Shown here in pieces: positions 55,648 through 63,632 of a stretch of DNA of 64,000 bases (positions are counted from its first letter, which is position 1; each line of letters starts with the position of its first letter). The notes under the pieces are model-generated. The model was given only the letters and a program-made list of their open reading frames with translations. It made no database searches and was not told where the DNA came from. A program made the position numbers and the translations under genes. Origin of the DNA: Firmicutes bacterium OM04-13BH (GTDB lineage: Bacteria > Bacillota > Clostridia > Lachnospirales > Lachnospiraceae); NCBI GenBank assembly GCA_003481745.1, contig QULP01000004.1, positions 124,001 through 188,000 of the forward strand, in the 5' to 3' direction.

Positions 55648-55687
55648 CCCAGTACTTAGTGGCGAAACGCCACTAACTGGGCAATGG
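55648..55687. other. Candidate oriT (IME2)
   Basis: Outer CCCAGT/ACTGGG (55648-55653 with 55676-55681) and inner TAGTGGCG-AAA-CGCCACTA (55657-55664 with 55668-55675), followed by CAATGG. It lies 143 nt upstream of the relaxase start. The remaining 55506-55858 has a TAAGGCG/CGCCCTTA hairpin and no gene. Confidence 0.7.
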
Positions 55688-55858
55688 TTGCACCCTTGAC
55701 CGGCTAAGGCGCTTCGCCCTTAACCCGAGCGGAGTCTTTCTCCTGCACCTTGCGTAAGGCTCTGCCTTTACAATCCGACAACCTGAAATTTGTGGGTTCT
55801 TTACATAGATAAAATTTCAATTTTCAAAGCTATCCCCATTGAGAGAATAAACTAAAAT

Positions 55859-56407
55859 TTATTCCACTATCCCACTCCAATTGTTTACAATAATATCTGC
55901 GTTACTTTCAAGGTCCGTAGCACCGTCCAATTCAATTTTTACACACGACATATTTGTCATCCATTCTTTCTGTTCTCTCATATTTGGTGATCCATCTTCT
56001 TCATAACTTCGATTATCTTTCAAAAATTTCATATGGGATTCATACATATCTCCACCTTCAAGTACTCTTCTTCCAAATCGCTCTATTGCTCTTTTATGAA
56101 CTCGTTGTATTCGAATATCTGGTTCAACATAAAGAAATACCATCATTTTAAACATATCATCAAATGCATAATGAAAGGAACTCATCGAACCAGCCATAAC
56201 AAAATGTTCATATGGAGCAATATCAGTGTTCAGTCTGCTAATCTTTTCTTCCCTCGTATACATTTGTGTATATGGACTATCTGTATTCTGTTTCCAAATA
56301 TAATCATCCACATCAAAATATAGATATCCCAGTTTCTGTGCAACTATTTTTCCAAGTGTTGTCTTTCCACTTCCAGATGGACCAATTATCATAATTCCAG
56401 TTGACAT
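55859..56407 (-). CDS. P-loop adenylate/shikimate-kinase-like protein (IME2 cargo)
   Basis: 182 aa. Walker A IIGPSGSGKTTLG (about residue 8), YFDVDDYIWK, and a lid region rich in Arg (RIQRVHKRAIERFGRR). Small-molecule kinase fold; substrate unknown. First nearest cargo gene after oriT. Confidence 0.75.
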   Translation of the reverse strand: MSTGIMIIGPSGSGKTTLGKIVAQKLGYLYFDVDDYIWKQNTDSPYTQMYTREEKISRLNTDIAPYEHFVMAGSMSSFHYAFDDMFKMMVFLYVEPDIRIQRVHKRAIERFGRRVLEGGDMYESHMKFLKDNRSYEEDGSPNMREQKEWMTNMSCVKIELDGATDLESNADIIVNNWSGIVE

Positions 56408-56465
56408 ATTTACACCTCACTAAATAGCAATAAAGATTTATTATTGTTCTGAAAATCGGAATTTA

Positions 56466-57233
56466 TTACTTATTCATTTCATCAACTAAGCTTGCTGCTT
56501 TTACCGTCATTTCCACCCATCCAGGCACAAAACCACTGCGCAATGCATTTTTTACCGATTTAAGATTTGACCACGCACAGCAGTAAAATGGTACTTTGCC
56601 TCTTTCAATTATTTCAATTGCAAGATTACTTGTTAGTGATGAAGCAATTCCCATTCTTCGATATTCAGGCAAAACATCGACACCTATCTGCCACATATTA
56701 TCACAATCCGCTGAACACGCTGCGAGACCTACAAGCTTCTCACCATCATATGCTCCAACTCCCAGAACATCTAACTCTTTTCTATCTGCACACAATGCAT
56801 TCCCCCACATTGGAAGATACAAATCTGCAAAATCTTTTTGTTCTAACACTTTAAGGACATAATTGCACTCTAATCTTTTCAATCGTTCCATATCCGGCAA
56901 AAAATACTCTGCCATAAAACATACTCTATATCCTTTTTCTTTCATCCGTTCATCAAGCCAGTGCATGTTAGGCGTCTCAAAACAATGATAAAATTCAAAC
57001 TTACTCAGATATGTTTCAACTATTTCTTTAAATTCATCTTTCACAGATGCAACTACATTGCTTCCATAAGACACAAAATTACAAGCGATAGGTTCTTTAT
57101 AATATTTTCTTGCCAAAGGTCCAACTCCAGATTTAACAAATACATTTGTATCCTGAAGGAAGTCAGAAACCTTTGCATTTGTGTCATATGCAGATTGCTG
57201 CATTGCTATATCCATTATTTCTTTATTCGTCAT
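56466..57233 (-). CDS. GNAT acetyltransferase (IME2 cargo)
   Basis: 255 aa. The C-terminal GNAT core is clear: LVGLAACSADCDNMWQIGVDVLPEYRRMGIASSL, with acetyl-CoA loop R-R-M-G-I-A, and APFYCCAWSN-like tail. The N-terminal ~110 residues are a separate helical/beta part starting NKEIMDIAMQQSAYD. Could modify an antibiotic or metabolite; nothing in the sequence fixes it. Confidence 0.8.
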   Translation of the reverse strand: MTNKEIMDIAMQQSAYDTNAKVSDFLQDTNVFVKSGVGPLARKYYKEPIACNFVSYGSNVVASVKDEFKEIVETYLSKFEFYHCFETPNMHWLDERMKEKGYRVCFMAEYFLPDMERLKRLECNYVLKVLEQKDFADLYLPMWGNALCADRKELDVLGVGAYDGEKLVGLAACSADCDNMWQIGVDVLPEYRRMGIASSLTSNLAIEIIERGKVPFYCCAWSNLKSVKNALRSGFVPGWVEMTVKAASLVDEMNK

Positions 57234-57363
57234 AACTTACTTCCTTTTTTATTCTTTATCCAATACTAAATTATAAATTGTTATCATTCACTAAATATGA
57301 AGTTGTCAATAGCGTTTAACAGAATTAAGATTCTTTTTATTCCTTTATTCTGCCTTATTAAGA

Positions 57364-57398
57364 TGCCACAAATCAAGAATACTTCTCAATTTGTGGCA
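57364..57398. terminator. Hairpin between kinase and GNAT genes
   Basis: Perfect 10-bp TGCCACAAAT/ATTTGTGGCA stem after the kinase gene ending at 57445; the T-run is weak on either strand, so termination is probable but not certain. Confidence 0.5.
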
Positions 57399-57444
57399 CT
57401 AATTCATTAAACAAAATGTGCTATAATCGAATGTCTTTCTTCAA

Positions 57445-58089
57445 CTATATTAAACCTAAATGTTTTTCGACACAAGTTAATGTACTCTCAACTGTACTAT
57501 CCACAGTTCTCTCTATCCAAAAGAAAGAACTGCTTTTAATCTCCTCTATGCGATTTACATTGAGTTCATATAAGGTAATATTCACAGTTTGTTTGGCTTT
57601 TTCTATATCAGTCGCTGAATTTAAGTACTGAAAAAATCCCTGATGATCTGGTCGATTACCATATTCATCAACAAGATTAGATGGGTCTTTTATGAGAAAA
57701 ACAACTCTCGCTGGTTCAGAAAAAGCGAGTGCCTGAGCAACTGTAAGATGACAATCGCACAAAACTTTCTTATTTTCTGATAAACGAATCAAATCAAGAA
57801 GAACAAACTCTAACTGTTCACGAGTATTATTCAACAGCCAATTCTTATATTCTTCAACTGTTCTTCCAAAAAATTCATCTGCACTGTTAAAATACGTATT
57901 CATCGCAGGCTGAAATAATGGGTTCGACATTTTTTTGTGCTCGTCGAATCTCTCATCAACATCAAATAGTTCAAATCCATACTTTTCCGCCAACGCACGT
58001 GAAACGGTTGTCTTTCCTCCACAAGGTGTTCCCGTTATAAAATAAACATTTTTTAAGTACTCTTTGATTACATTATCTTGAAATATCAT
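57445..58089 (-). CDS. P-loop kinase-like ATPase (IME2 cargo)
   Basis: 214 aa. Walker A FITGTPCGGKTTVSRAL (about residue 17), LFDVDERFDEHKK, and FVLLDLIRLSENKKVLCDCHLTV. A (deoxy)nucleoside- or shikimate-kinase-like fold. Its Walker A closely resembles that of the fusion protein at 16217 (GMPCAGKST). Substrate unknown. Confidence 0.75.
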   Translation of the reverse strand: MIFQDNVIKEYLKNVYFITGTPCGGKTTVSRALAEKYGFELFDVDERFDEHKKMSNPLFQPAMNTYFNSADEFFGRTVEEYKNWLLNNTREQLEFVLLDLIRLSENKKVLCDCHLTVAQALAFSEPARVVFLIKDPSNLVDEYGNRPDHQGFFQYLNSATDIEKAKQTVNITLYELNVNRIEEIKSSSFFWIERTVDSTVESTLTCVEKHLGLI

Positions 58090-58203
58090 TGCACAATCTC
58101 CTTTATTAAATAGTTTTTCGGGTTCTGCCTATACATAAAACTATTTAACATAGTTCTATGAACTCAGATATTTCTTAATTTTAAGAACATCATCATATTC
58201 ATT

Positions 58204-58296
58204 TCACCTCCACAACTTTCGATTTGGTAAACCATCTATACAATACCATACTTCATTGTCCATTACAATAATTGCATCGCTCCCGCTTATTCTCAT
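58204..58296 (-). CDS. Possible 30-aa peptide (IME2)
   Basis: MRISGSDAIIVMDNEVWYC... ending RKLWR, in the 245-nt gap between recombinase and kinase. No clear ribosome site; may be chance. Confidence 0.2.
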   Translation of the reverse strand: MRISGSDAIIVMDNEVWYCIDGLPNRKLWR

Positions 58297-58335
58297 CAAT
58301 TCTGCAACTATTATATTGTGATATTATGCTTACTC

Positions 58336-60726
58336 TTAGGCTGTCTGTTCACTTTTCTTTGCGTGATACGCTTCACGTCTCATAGCCAGTGTTTTTTCAT
58401 ATCTCTCTTTTGCAATAGGGTCTCCATTCAATGCATCTTCACACATTTTTCTGTAGCTCTTCACTGTGGCTCTAACCTGATACTGTTTACGCTCTGCAAG
58501 CTGACTCTTTGCTTCCTGATCTCCGGCTTCCGCCCTGGCTCTCAAGGCTTCCATCTGCTCCTTTCTTCTTGCGGTATGCCGTCTGTTGTATTCTGCATTT
58601 CTCTCTTCCAAATATTTTGCATATTCAGGGTCATTTTCTGCTCTCTGCTTACGCTTTTCTGCTGATTTCCTTGAACGTTCTCTTGCAATAGCTCTACTCT
58701 CCTCAAGCTCTCTGACGGCTTCCTGATTGCCTTTTTCTGCCTGCTCCTTTAATTCTGCCAAAGCAATCTTTTTCTTCTTTGTAGCACGCTCCTGACGTTT
58801 CTTTTCCCTTTCCAATGCCAAGCGTTCTTTCTCTTCCATCTTCGCCCGATATTCAGGGTCAGACATTCTCAATTCTCGCATTTTTTCAGATCTCTTACGG
58901 TTGTTCTGTCTGCCTTTTTCAAGGATTGCTTTATATTCTGCCATAGCTTCAGGATCTCCAGCTTCTGCTTTTGCCTTGATCTCTGCACGCTTCTGAATTC
59001 TTTTCTGCGTAGATTTCTTAGAAGATTTTCTCTTTCTTTCAGCAATCTCTTCCGCTCTGCGTGCTTCCTCTGACTGCAAGGCTTCCACTTCATCCTCACT
59101 GAGTGGAAGAACAAAATTTCCAATGAAATTGAAATAAATATCCACTTGCTGAGTACGGTCTTTTGTTCTGCCACCCTCTGCTTCATGAATTACAACCTTT
59201 TCAATGAAATCATTAAGCATAGGTGTTGTCAGTTCCTCAAAATCTCGGTATTTCTTAACCAGTCGCACAAATTTATCAATCTGCACTGCCTTAGTGGATA
59301 TACGTTCTGTAGCAGTTTCAAGTTCTGAAATTCTCTGCTCTAGGCTGCTTTGTTCGGTGTCATATTCTGTCATAAGGCGGTTAAACTGTCTCTCCGGCAA
59401 TCGCCCCAGTGTGAAATTCTCATACAGACCTTTTATCCGATCATCCAAATCCATCATACGACGTTTTGCTTCTAACAACTCCTTTTTATCATCTGTATTA
59501 TCCTTTTCACACTGCAATTCATACTGTGCTTTCAACTGTTCTACAAACTCTTTTTCATCTTTAAGGACATACTGTGACACTCTCTTAGTTGCCTGATAAA
59601 TCAGCATTTCTATTGTGCTTGCCTTGATATAGTGACCAGTACATGAATGATATTTATTGTGGTACCGGCTACACCGGAATGCCTGATTGCTGTCATATAT
59701 TTTCCCATCTTTTGGCTTTGAATTGATATATGCCAGTCTGCTTCCACAATCCGCACAATAAAGCAGTCCTGACAGCCTGTGCGCAGGCTTTTCACTGTTT
59801 CGCCTTGGAGATACCCTTTTTCTCATTCTCTGCGCTTTATCATATGTTTCCTGATCAATGATAGCTTCATGTGTATTGTAAAAGACAAGCAGTTCGTCCT
59901 CATTTGCAATTCTTTTCCGTTTTGTCTTAAAATTATCCCTCGTTGTCTTCCCAAGAACGGTATGCCCCAAATACTCACGTCTGTTCAAAATATAGCCCAC
60001 TGTTGTAGCATTCCATGTATAAGGGTCATGGTAATTCGTACACTGGCAATCCTCAGGATGATTCTGTCTCGCATAAGCCGAAGGAATAAGGATTTTATCC
60101 TCTGACAAGGTATCTGCTATTGCGGTTGCACCCATTCCATCACAAGCAAGCTGAAAAATGCGTCTGACAACCGAAGCAGAAGCTTCATCAACATACAATG
60201 TCTGCTTATCCTCAGGCTTTCTGTAATATCCATAAGGCACTGCACCGCTGACACGTTTTCCGTCTCGCATTTTTGCCTTGAACACTGCCTTGATTTTCTT
60301 ACTGGTATCTTTTGCATACCACTCATTCATGATATTCAGAAATGGTGTAAAATCATTATCTGCCGGATTGGCACTGTCAACTCCGTTATTTACTGCAATA
60401 AAACGGACATTTTTCTTAGGGAACATCATTTCCGTATAGAAACCTACTTGCAGATAGTTTCTGCCAAATCGGGACATATCTTTGACGATCACTGTTCCCA
60501 CTCTGCCGGCTTCAATCTCTGTCAGCAAAGAATTGAATGCCGGTCTGTTGAAGTTCGTTCCTGAATATCCATCATCACTGAAATGCTGAATATTACCAAA
60601 GCCATGTTGCACTGCATAATCTTCCAGATACTTCTTCTGGTTTGTTATGGAGTTGGATTCGCCCTGCATCTCATCATCACGGGACAGACGCTCGTAAAGT
60701 GCTGTTATTCTATTATCTTTAGCCAT
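58336..60726 (-). CDS. Large serine recombinase of IME2 with long repetitive tail
   Basis: About 796 aa from MAKDNRITALYERLSRDDE (AAGGAG upstream; the 13-codon-longer start lacks one). Resolvase domain with catalytic Ser in ERLSRDDE, recombinase domain, zinc ribbon (LLYCADCGSRLAY...FRCSRYHNKY) and coiled coil, then ~240 extra Lys/Arg/Glu/Ala-rich residues containing repeats such as AEAGDPEA, AEKGNQEA, AEAGDQEA and ALNGDPIA. The tail makes it longer than usual TnpX proteins. Sits ~100 nt from the right end. Confidence 0.92.
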   Translation of the reverse strand: MAKDNRITALYERLSRDDEMQGESNSITNQKKYLEDYAVQHGFGNIQHFSDDGYSGTNFNRPAFNSLLTEIEAGRVGTVIVKDMSRFGRNYLQVGFYTEMMFPKKNVRFIAVNNGVDSANPADNDFTPFLNIMNEWYAKDTSKKIKAVFKAKMRDGKRVSGAVPYGYYRKPEDKQTLYVDEASASVVRRIFQLACDGMGATAIADTLSEDKILIPSAYARQNHPEDCQCTNYHDPYTWNATTVGYILNRREYLGHTVLGKTTRDNFKTKRKRIANEDELLVFYNTHEAIIDQETYDKAQRMRKRVSPRRNSEKPAHRLSGLLYCADCGSRLAYINSKPKDGKIYDSNQAFRCSRYHNKYHSCTGHYIKASTIEMLIYQATKRVSQYVLKDEKEFVEQLKAQYELQCEKDNTDDKKELLEAKRRMMDLDDRIKGLYENFTLGRLPERQFNRLMTEYDTEQSSLEQRISELETATERISTKAVQIDKFVRLVKKYRDFEELTTPMLNDFIEKVVIHEAEGGRTKDRTQQVDIYFNFIGNFVLPLSEDEVEALQSEEARRAEEIAERKRKSSKKSTQKRIQKRAEIKAKAEAGDPEAMAEYKAILEKGRQNNRKRSEKMRELRMSDPEYRAKMEEKERLALEREKKRQERATKKKKIALAELKEQAEKGNQEAVRELEESRAIARERSRKSAEKRKQRAENDPEYAKYLEERNAEYNRRHTARRKEQMEALRARAEAGDQEAKSQLAERKQYQVRATVKSYRKMCEDALNGDPIAKERYEKTLAMRREAYHAKKSEQTA

Positions 60727-60827
60727 TTTCTCAGCTCCTTTCATAATGCTAAAAAATAAGAACACACAGAAAACACTTCATTTTTTAATGACCTATTTTC
60801 TCTGTATTCTTAAAATCTAACCCTTCA

Positions 60828-61053
60828 GATCAGTGACAACATAAGACGAGTGCATCTGCATCAGGTTCGGCTTCACAAAAAAGCAAGTCTTACCGGAACC
60901 GGAACCACCGATAACAAGAATATTTTTATTTCTTGCATACTTCGGCTCTTTCGGTCTGCCGGACATCATCAGCCGTTCCGTCTGTGTCAGAAGGACATTA
61001 TTTTCAAACACAGAATCCATATATGGCTCTATGTCCTTGGCATTTCCCCATGA
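60828..61053 (-). pseudogene. VirD4/TraG coupling protein, N-terminal piece
   Basis: Contains Walker A VIGGSGSGKTCFFVKPN and ends SSYVVTD at the IME2 core. It reads in frame back to WGNAKDIEPYMDS, then meets the GA core at 61052-61053 of a third element. The membrane-spanning N-terminal ~100 residues of VirD4 are not in the window. Confidence 0.88.
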
Positions 61054-61144
61054 AGCGTTTTGTCAAGTGCTTTTTTGAGTTATTGACGCAAATTATCGTG
61101 AAAGTGCGAAAGTGCAAAGTGCAAAGGGTCTGCGTTTTGCACTT

Positions 61145-63046
61145 TCAGCTTGCGGGTTCGGGTGGTTGCTTCTTCTTGATGAAGTTGTACCATTGACCGC
61201 CGACACGCCTTGCGCCTAAAATGCCGCCCATGTTGCGCTTGGCGTTCTGTACCGTCCTCTCGGATATTCCGGCTTCGGCTGCGGCTTTTACAATGTCCTC
61301 GCTGGCAAGCTCTTTCCCGTCTGCAAGCAGGTCAAGTATCAGCCGTTCCGCCTGTTCGGTCTTGGTGGCGGTGTTGCCGCCCGCGCCGGACAGCAGTTCG
61401 TCGGCGGTGATGTCGTATTCGCCTATCCACGAAAAGCCCGTTTCCGGGTCAAGGCAAAAGGCAACGGGCTTGCCCTCCGGCGCAAGGGAAGATTTGTCAT
61501 GGACGATAACGCGCACATTCGGTTCTCGCTTCACGCGCCCGATCAGCAGGACGCTCCTTGCTGCGGCGCGGAAGTCGATAGAACCTAAGCCCCGGTATGC
61601 GCTCTGCCCTCCGGCAGCTTTGTTGAGATGTCCGATAAGGATAACGGCGCACCCGGTACGCTCGGCAACATCGGCAAGGCGGCGGAACATGGGGCGCACT
61701 TCGTTTGCCCGGTTCATGTCGGTCTTTTCGCCCATATACGCCTGTATGGGGTCAAAGATAATCAGCCGCGCCCCGTTCTGCGTGATTGCTTTTTCTATGC
61801 GCTCGTCGGACAGGGTAAGCTCCCGTTTTGCTTCATCAATCACAAGCACCCGGTCAAGGTCTGCGGCGGCTTCTATCAAGCGTGGCTTGACGGTATCGCC
61901 CAGCCCGTCCTCGGCGGTCTGGTAAATTACTTGGAATGGCGGCAAGGGCTTCATTCCCGGCAGCGTTCCCCCGGTGGTGCAGGCGGCGGCAAGGCGTAGG
62001 GCAAAGGTGGTCTTGCCCTCGCCGGGATTGCCTTGCACAATGGTTACTTTCCCAAAGGGAATATACGGCTCCCATAGCCATTCAACGGTTTGCGTGTCAA
62101 CCTCGCTCATGCGGATAATCTCAACGGTTTCTTCCTGCGGCGGCTCTTTCAAGCCGTAAATCGCTTCCCGGATATACTTCCCGTCTGTGATTTCTCTCCG
62201 GCGCGTCTGCACCTCATTCCAGTCTTTGAAAAGAGGGATAAGGCGGTGGACAGTCAAGCCCTCTGGCATAAGCTCCGCAAGGCGGCTGCAAGCGTCGCTT
62301 CCGGCTTGGTCGCTGTCAAGGCAGAGGTAAACGGTCTTGATGTTCGGACGGTCAGAGAGGAAACGCAGCAGGGCTTTTTCTCCCACGCCGCCCAGTGCCA
62401 GATAGCTTTGCTTCTGCCAGTCCTTTTTGAACAGACAGAGGAAAGATAACAGGTCTATCGGGGCTTCAAAGACAAACAATCTTTCGCCCTCGCCACGGTA
62501 GCAGAAGTTAAAGGCTTTGTCGCTGCCTTTCACATCAAGCCGGAAGCTCCCGGCTGTGCCACGCTGATGGGCATATCTCGGTACACCGCTTTCATCACGC
62601 CCGACAAATACGGCGTTATGGTGGGCGGCTTCCTCGTAAATATCCCCGGTGGAAAAGAAAAAGCCCGACACATCTTCATCAATGCGGCGGGCGGCTGTGA
62701 GGTAGTTCCTCGCTGTTCGGTTGTCGGGGCTGCGGGGCGGCAGTCGGAAGTCAGAAATGGGCGCGGGGCTTGGTCTGTCCGGCGGCGGTGCTGCGCCTTT
62801 TTCTCCCGTCAGCAGTTCTACGGCTTCGGTAAAGCTCTTTCCGAAAAACTCCATGACAAAATCAACGGGTGCGCCGCCCTTGCTCTGGCTGTGCCTGTAC
62901 CATTTGTTTCCCCGGACGGTCAAGCTGTCGTGCCGCTTCCAGCGGTATTCATTTCCGGCGCGGGTAAGCTGCTCGCCCTGTGATTGCAGGAAAGAAACAA
63001 TGTCGGCTTGGTTGGCGCGGTCTATCTGTTCTTGGGTGTAATACAT
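61145..63046 (-). CDS. Toprim / RepA-like helicase replication protein
   Basis: About 633 aa from MYYTQEQIDRANQADIV. N-terminal DUF3991/zinc-binding-like region (YRWKRHDSLTVRGNKWYRHSQ), Toprim-like centre (TVYLCLDSDQAGSDA), then an AAA_25/RepA-type ATPase (Walker A IVQGNPGEGKTTFAL, Walker B LIIFDPIQAYMG, LIGHLNKAAGGQSAYRGLGS) and a C-terminal winged helix. Likely replication initiator/primase-helicase of the third element. GC-rich codon use. Confidence 0.83.
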   Translation of the reverse strand: MYYTQEQIDRANQADIVSFLQSQGEQLTRAGNEYRWKRHDSLTVRGNKWYRHSQSKGGAPVDFVMEFFGKSFTEAVELLTGEKGAAPPPDRPSPAPISDFRLPPRSPDNRTARNYLTAARRIDEDVSGFFFSTGDIYEEAAHHNAVFVGRDESGVPRYAHQRGTAGSFRLDVKGSDKAFNFCYRGEGERLFVFEAPIDLLSFLCLFKKDWQKQSYLALGGVGEKALLRFLSDRPNIKTVYLCLDSDQAGSDACSRLAELMPEGLTVHRLIPLFKDWNEVQTRRREITDGKYIREAIYGLKEPPQEETVEIIRMSEVDTQTVEWLWEPYIPFGKVTIVQGNPGEGKTTFALRLAAACTTGGTLPGMKPLPPFQVIYQTAEDGLGDTVKPRLIEAAADLDRVLVIDEAKRELTLSDERIEKAITQNGARLIIFDPIQAYMGEKTDMNRANEVRPMFRRLADVAERTGCAVILIGHLNKAAGGQSAYRGLGSIDFRAAARSVLLIGRVKREPNVRVIVHDKSSLAPEGKPVAFCLDPETGFSWIGEYDITADELLSGAGGNTATKTEQAERLILDLLADGKELASEDIVKAAAEAGISERTVQNAKRNMGGILGARRVGGQWYNFIKKKQPPEPAS

Positions 63047-63135
63047 GGCTGATACCTCTCTTTCTGTGGTTGAATTGTTCATAGTTTTGATGTAGAATGA
63101 AATCGAAAAATCGGAAGTTAGTGAGGTGCTGGATT

Positions 63136-63555
63136 GTGAATGAAAGAGAAAGAATTATTCACTTATGGTTTGAAATGTGGCTTACAAAACAGGATTTAGG
63201 TATTGATAATATTTTTGCAGAAGATGTAATTTATACTGAAAGTTGGAGTCCAAAATATAATAACCGTCAAGTCGTAAAACACTGGTTTCAGGAATGGAAT
63301 ACTCGTGGCAAAGTCGTTGCTTGGGAAATCAAACAATTTTTCCACAAAGGAAATCAGACGATTGTGGAGTGGTATTTCAAAAATGAAATGAACAATGGGA
63401 GCATAGAGGAATTTGATGGAATTTCCCTGGTTGAATGGACAAAGGATAATAAAATAAAATCATTGAAAGAGTTTGGTTGCAATTTGAATAATTATAATCC
63501 TTATGAGCATAGTGACCTGCCCGAATTTAGGGACGAAAGAGCAAGTTGGTTTTAA
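63136..63555 (+). CDS. SnoaL/NTF2-like protein
   Basis: About 139 aa, likely starting GTG at 63136 (GAGGTG upstream). Pattern IIHLWFEMWLTKQDLGIDNIF, YTESWSPKYNNRQVVKHWFQEWN, TIVEWYFKNEMN fits the SnoaL-like/NTF2 fold. AT-rich between two GC-rich genes and on the opposite strand: a later insertion. Role unknown. Confidence 0.75.
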   Translation: MNERERIIHLWFEMWLTKQDLGIDNIFAEDVIYTESWSPKYNNRQVVKHWFQEWNTRGKVVAWEIKQFFHKGNQTIVEWYFKNEMNNGSIEEFDGISLVEWTKDNKIKSLKEFGCNLNNYNPYEHSDLPEFRDERASWF

Positions 63556-63632
63556 TATTAGGAATCAATAGCGTCCATTTTATCGGAAAACATTTAGGAC
63601 GGACAAGTAAAACAGCTTGCCCGTCCTTTTCT

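Larger units (their letters stand above)
51862..60829 (-). mobile_element. IME2: serine-recombinase mobilizable element inserted in virD4
   Basis: An 8.97-kb insertion flanked by a GA core (51862-51863 and 60828-60829). VirD4 joins across it as YVVTD-PKGTVLV. Contents from the right: recombinase, cargo (kinase, GNAT, kinase), oriT, relaxase, primase, VapE, iterons, TnpW. The left end begins AGCGTTTTGTCAA, shared with the third element at 61052. Confidence 0.9.

Noticed and set aside
61221..61925. 234-codon plus-strand frame
   Set aside because: Antisense shadow of the GC-rich Toprim/RepA gene; high GC keeps several frames open.
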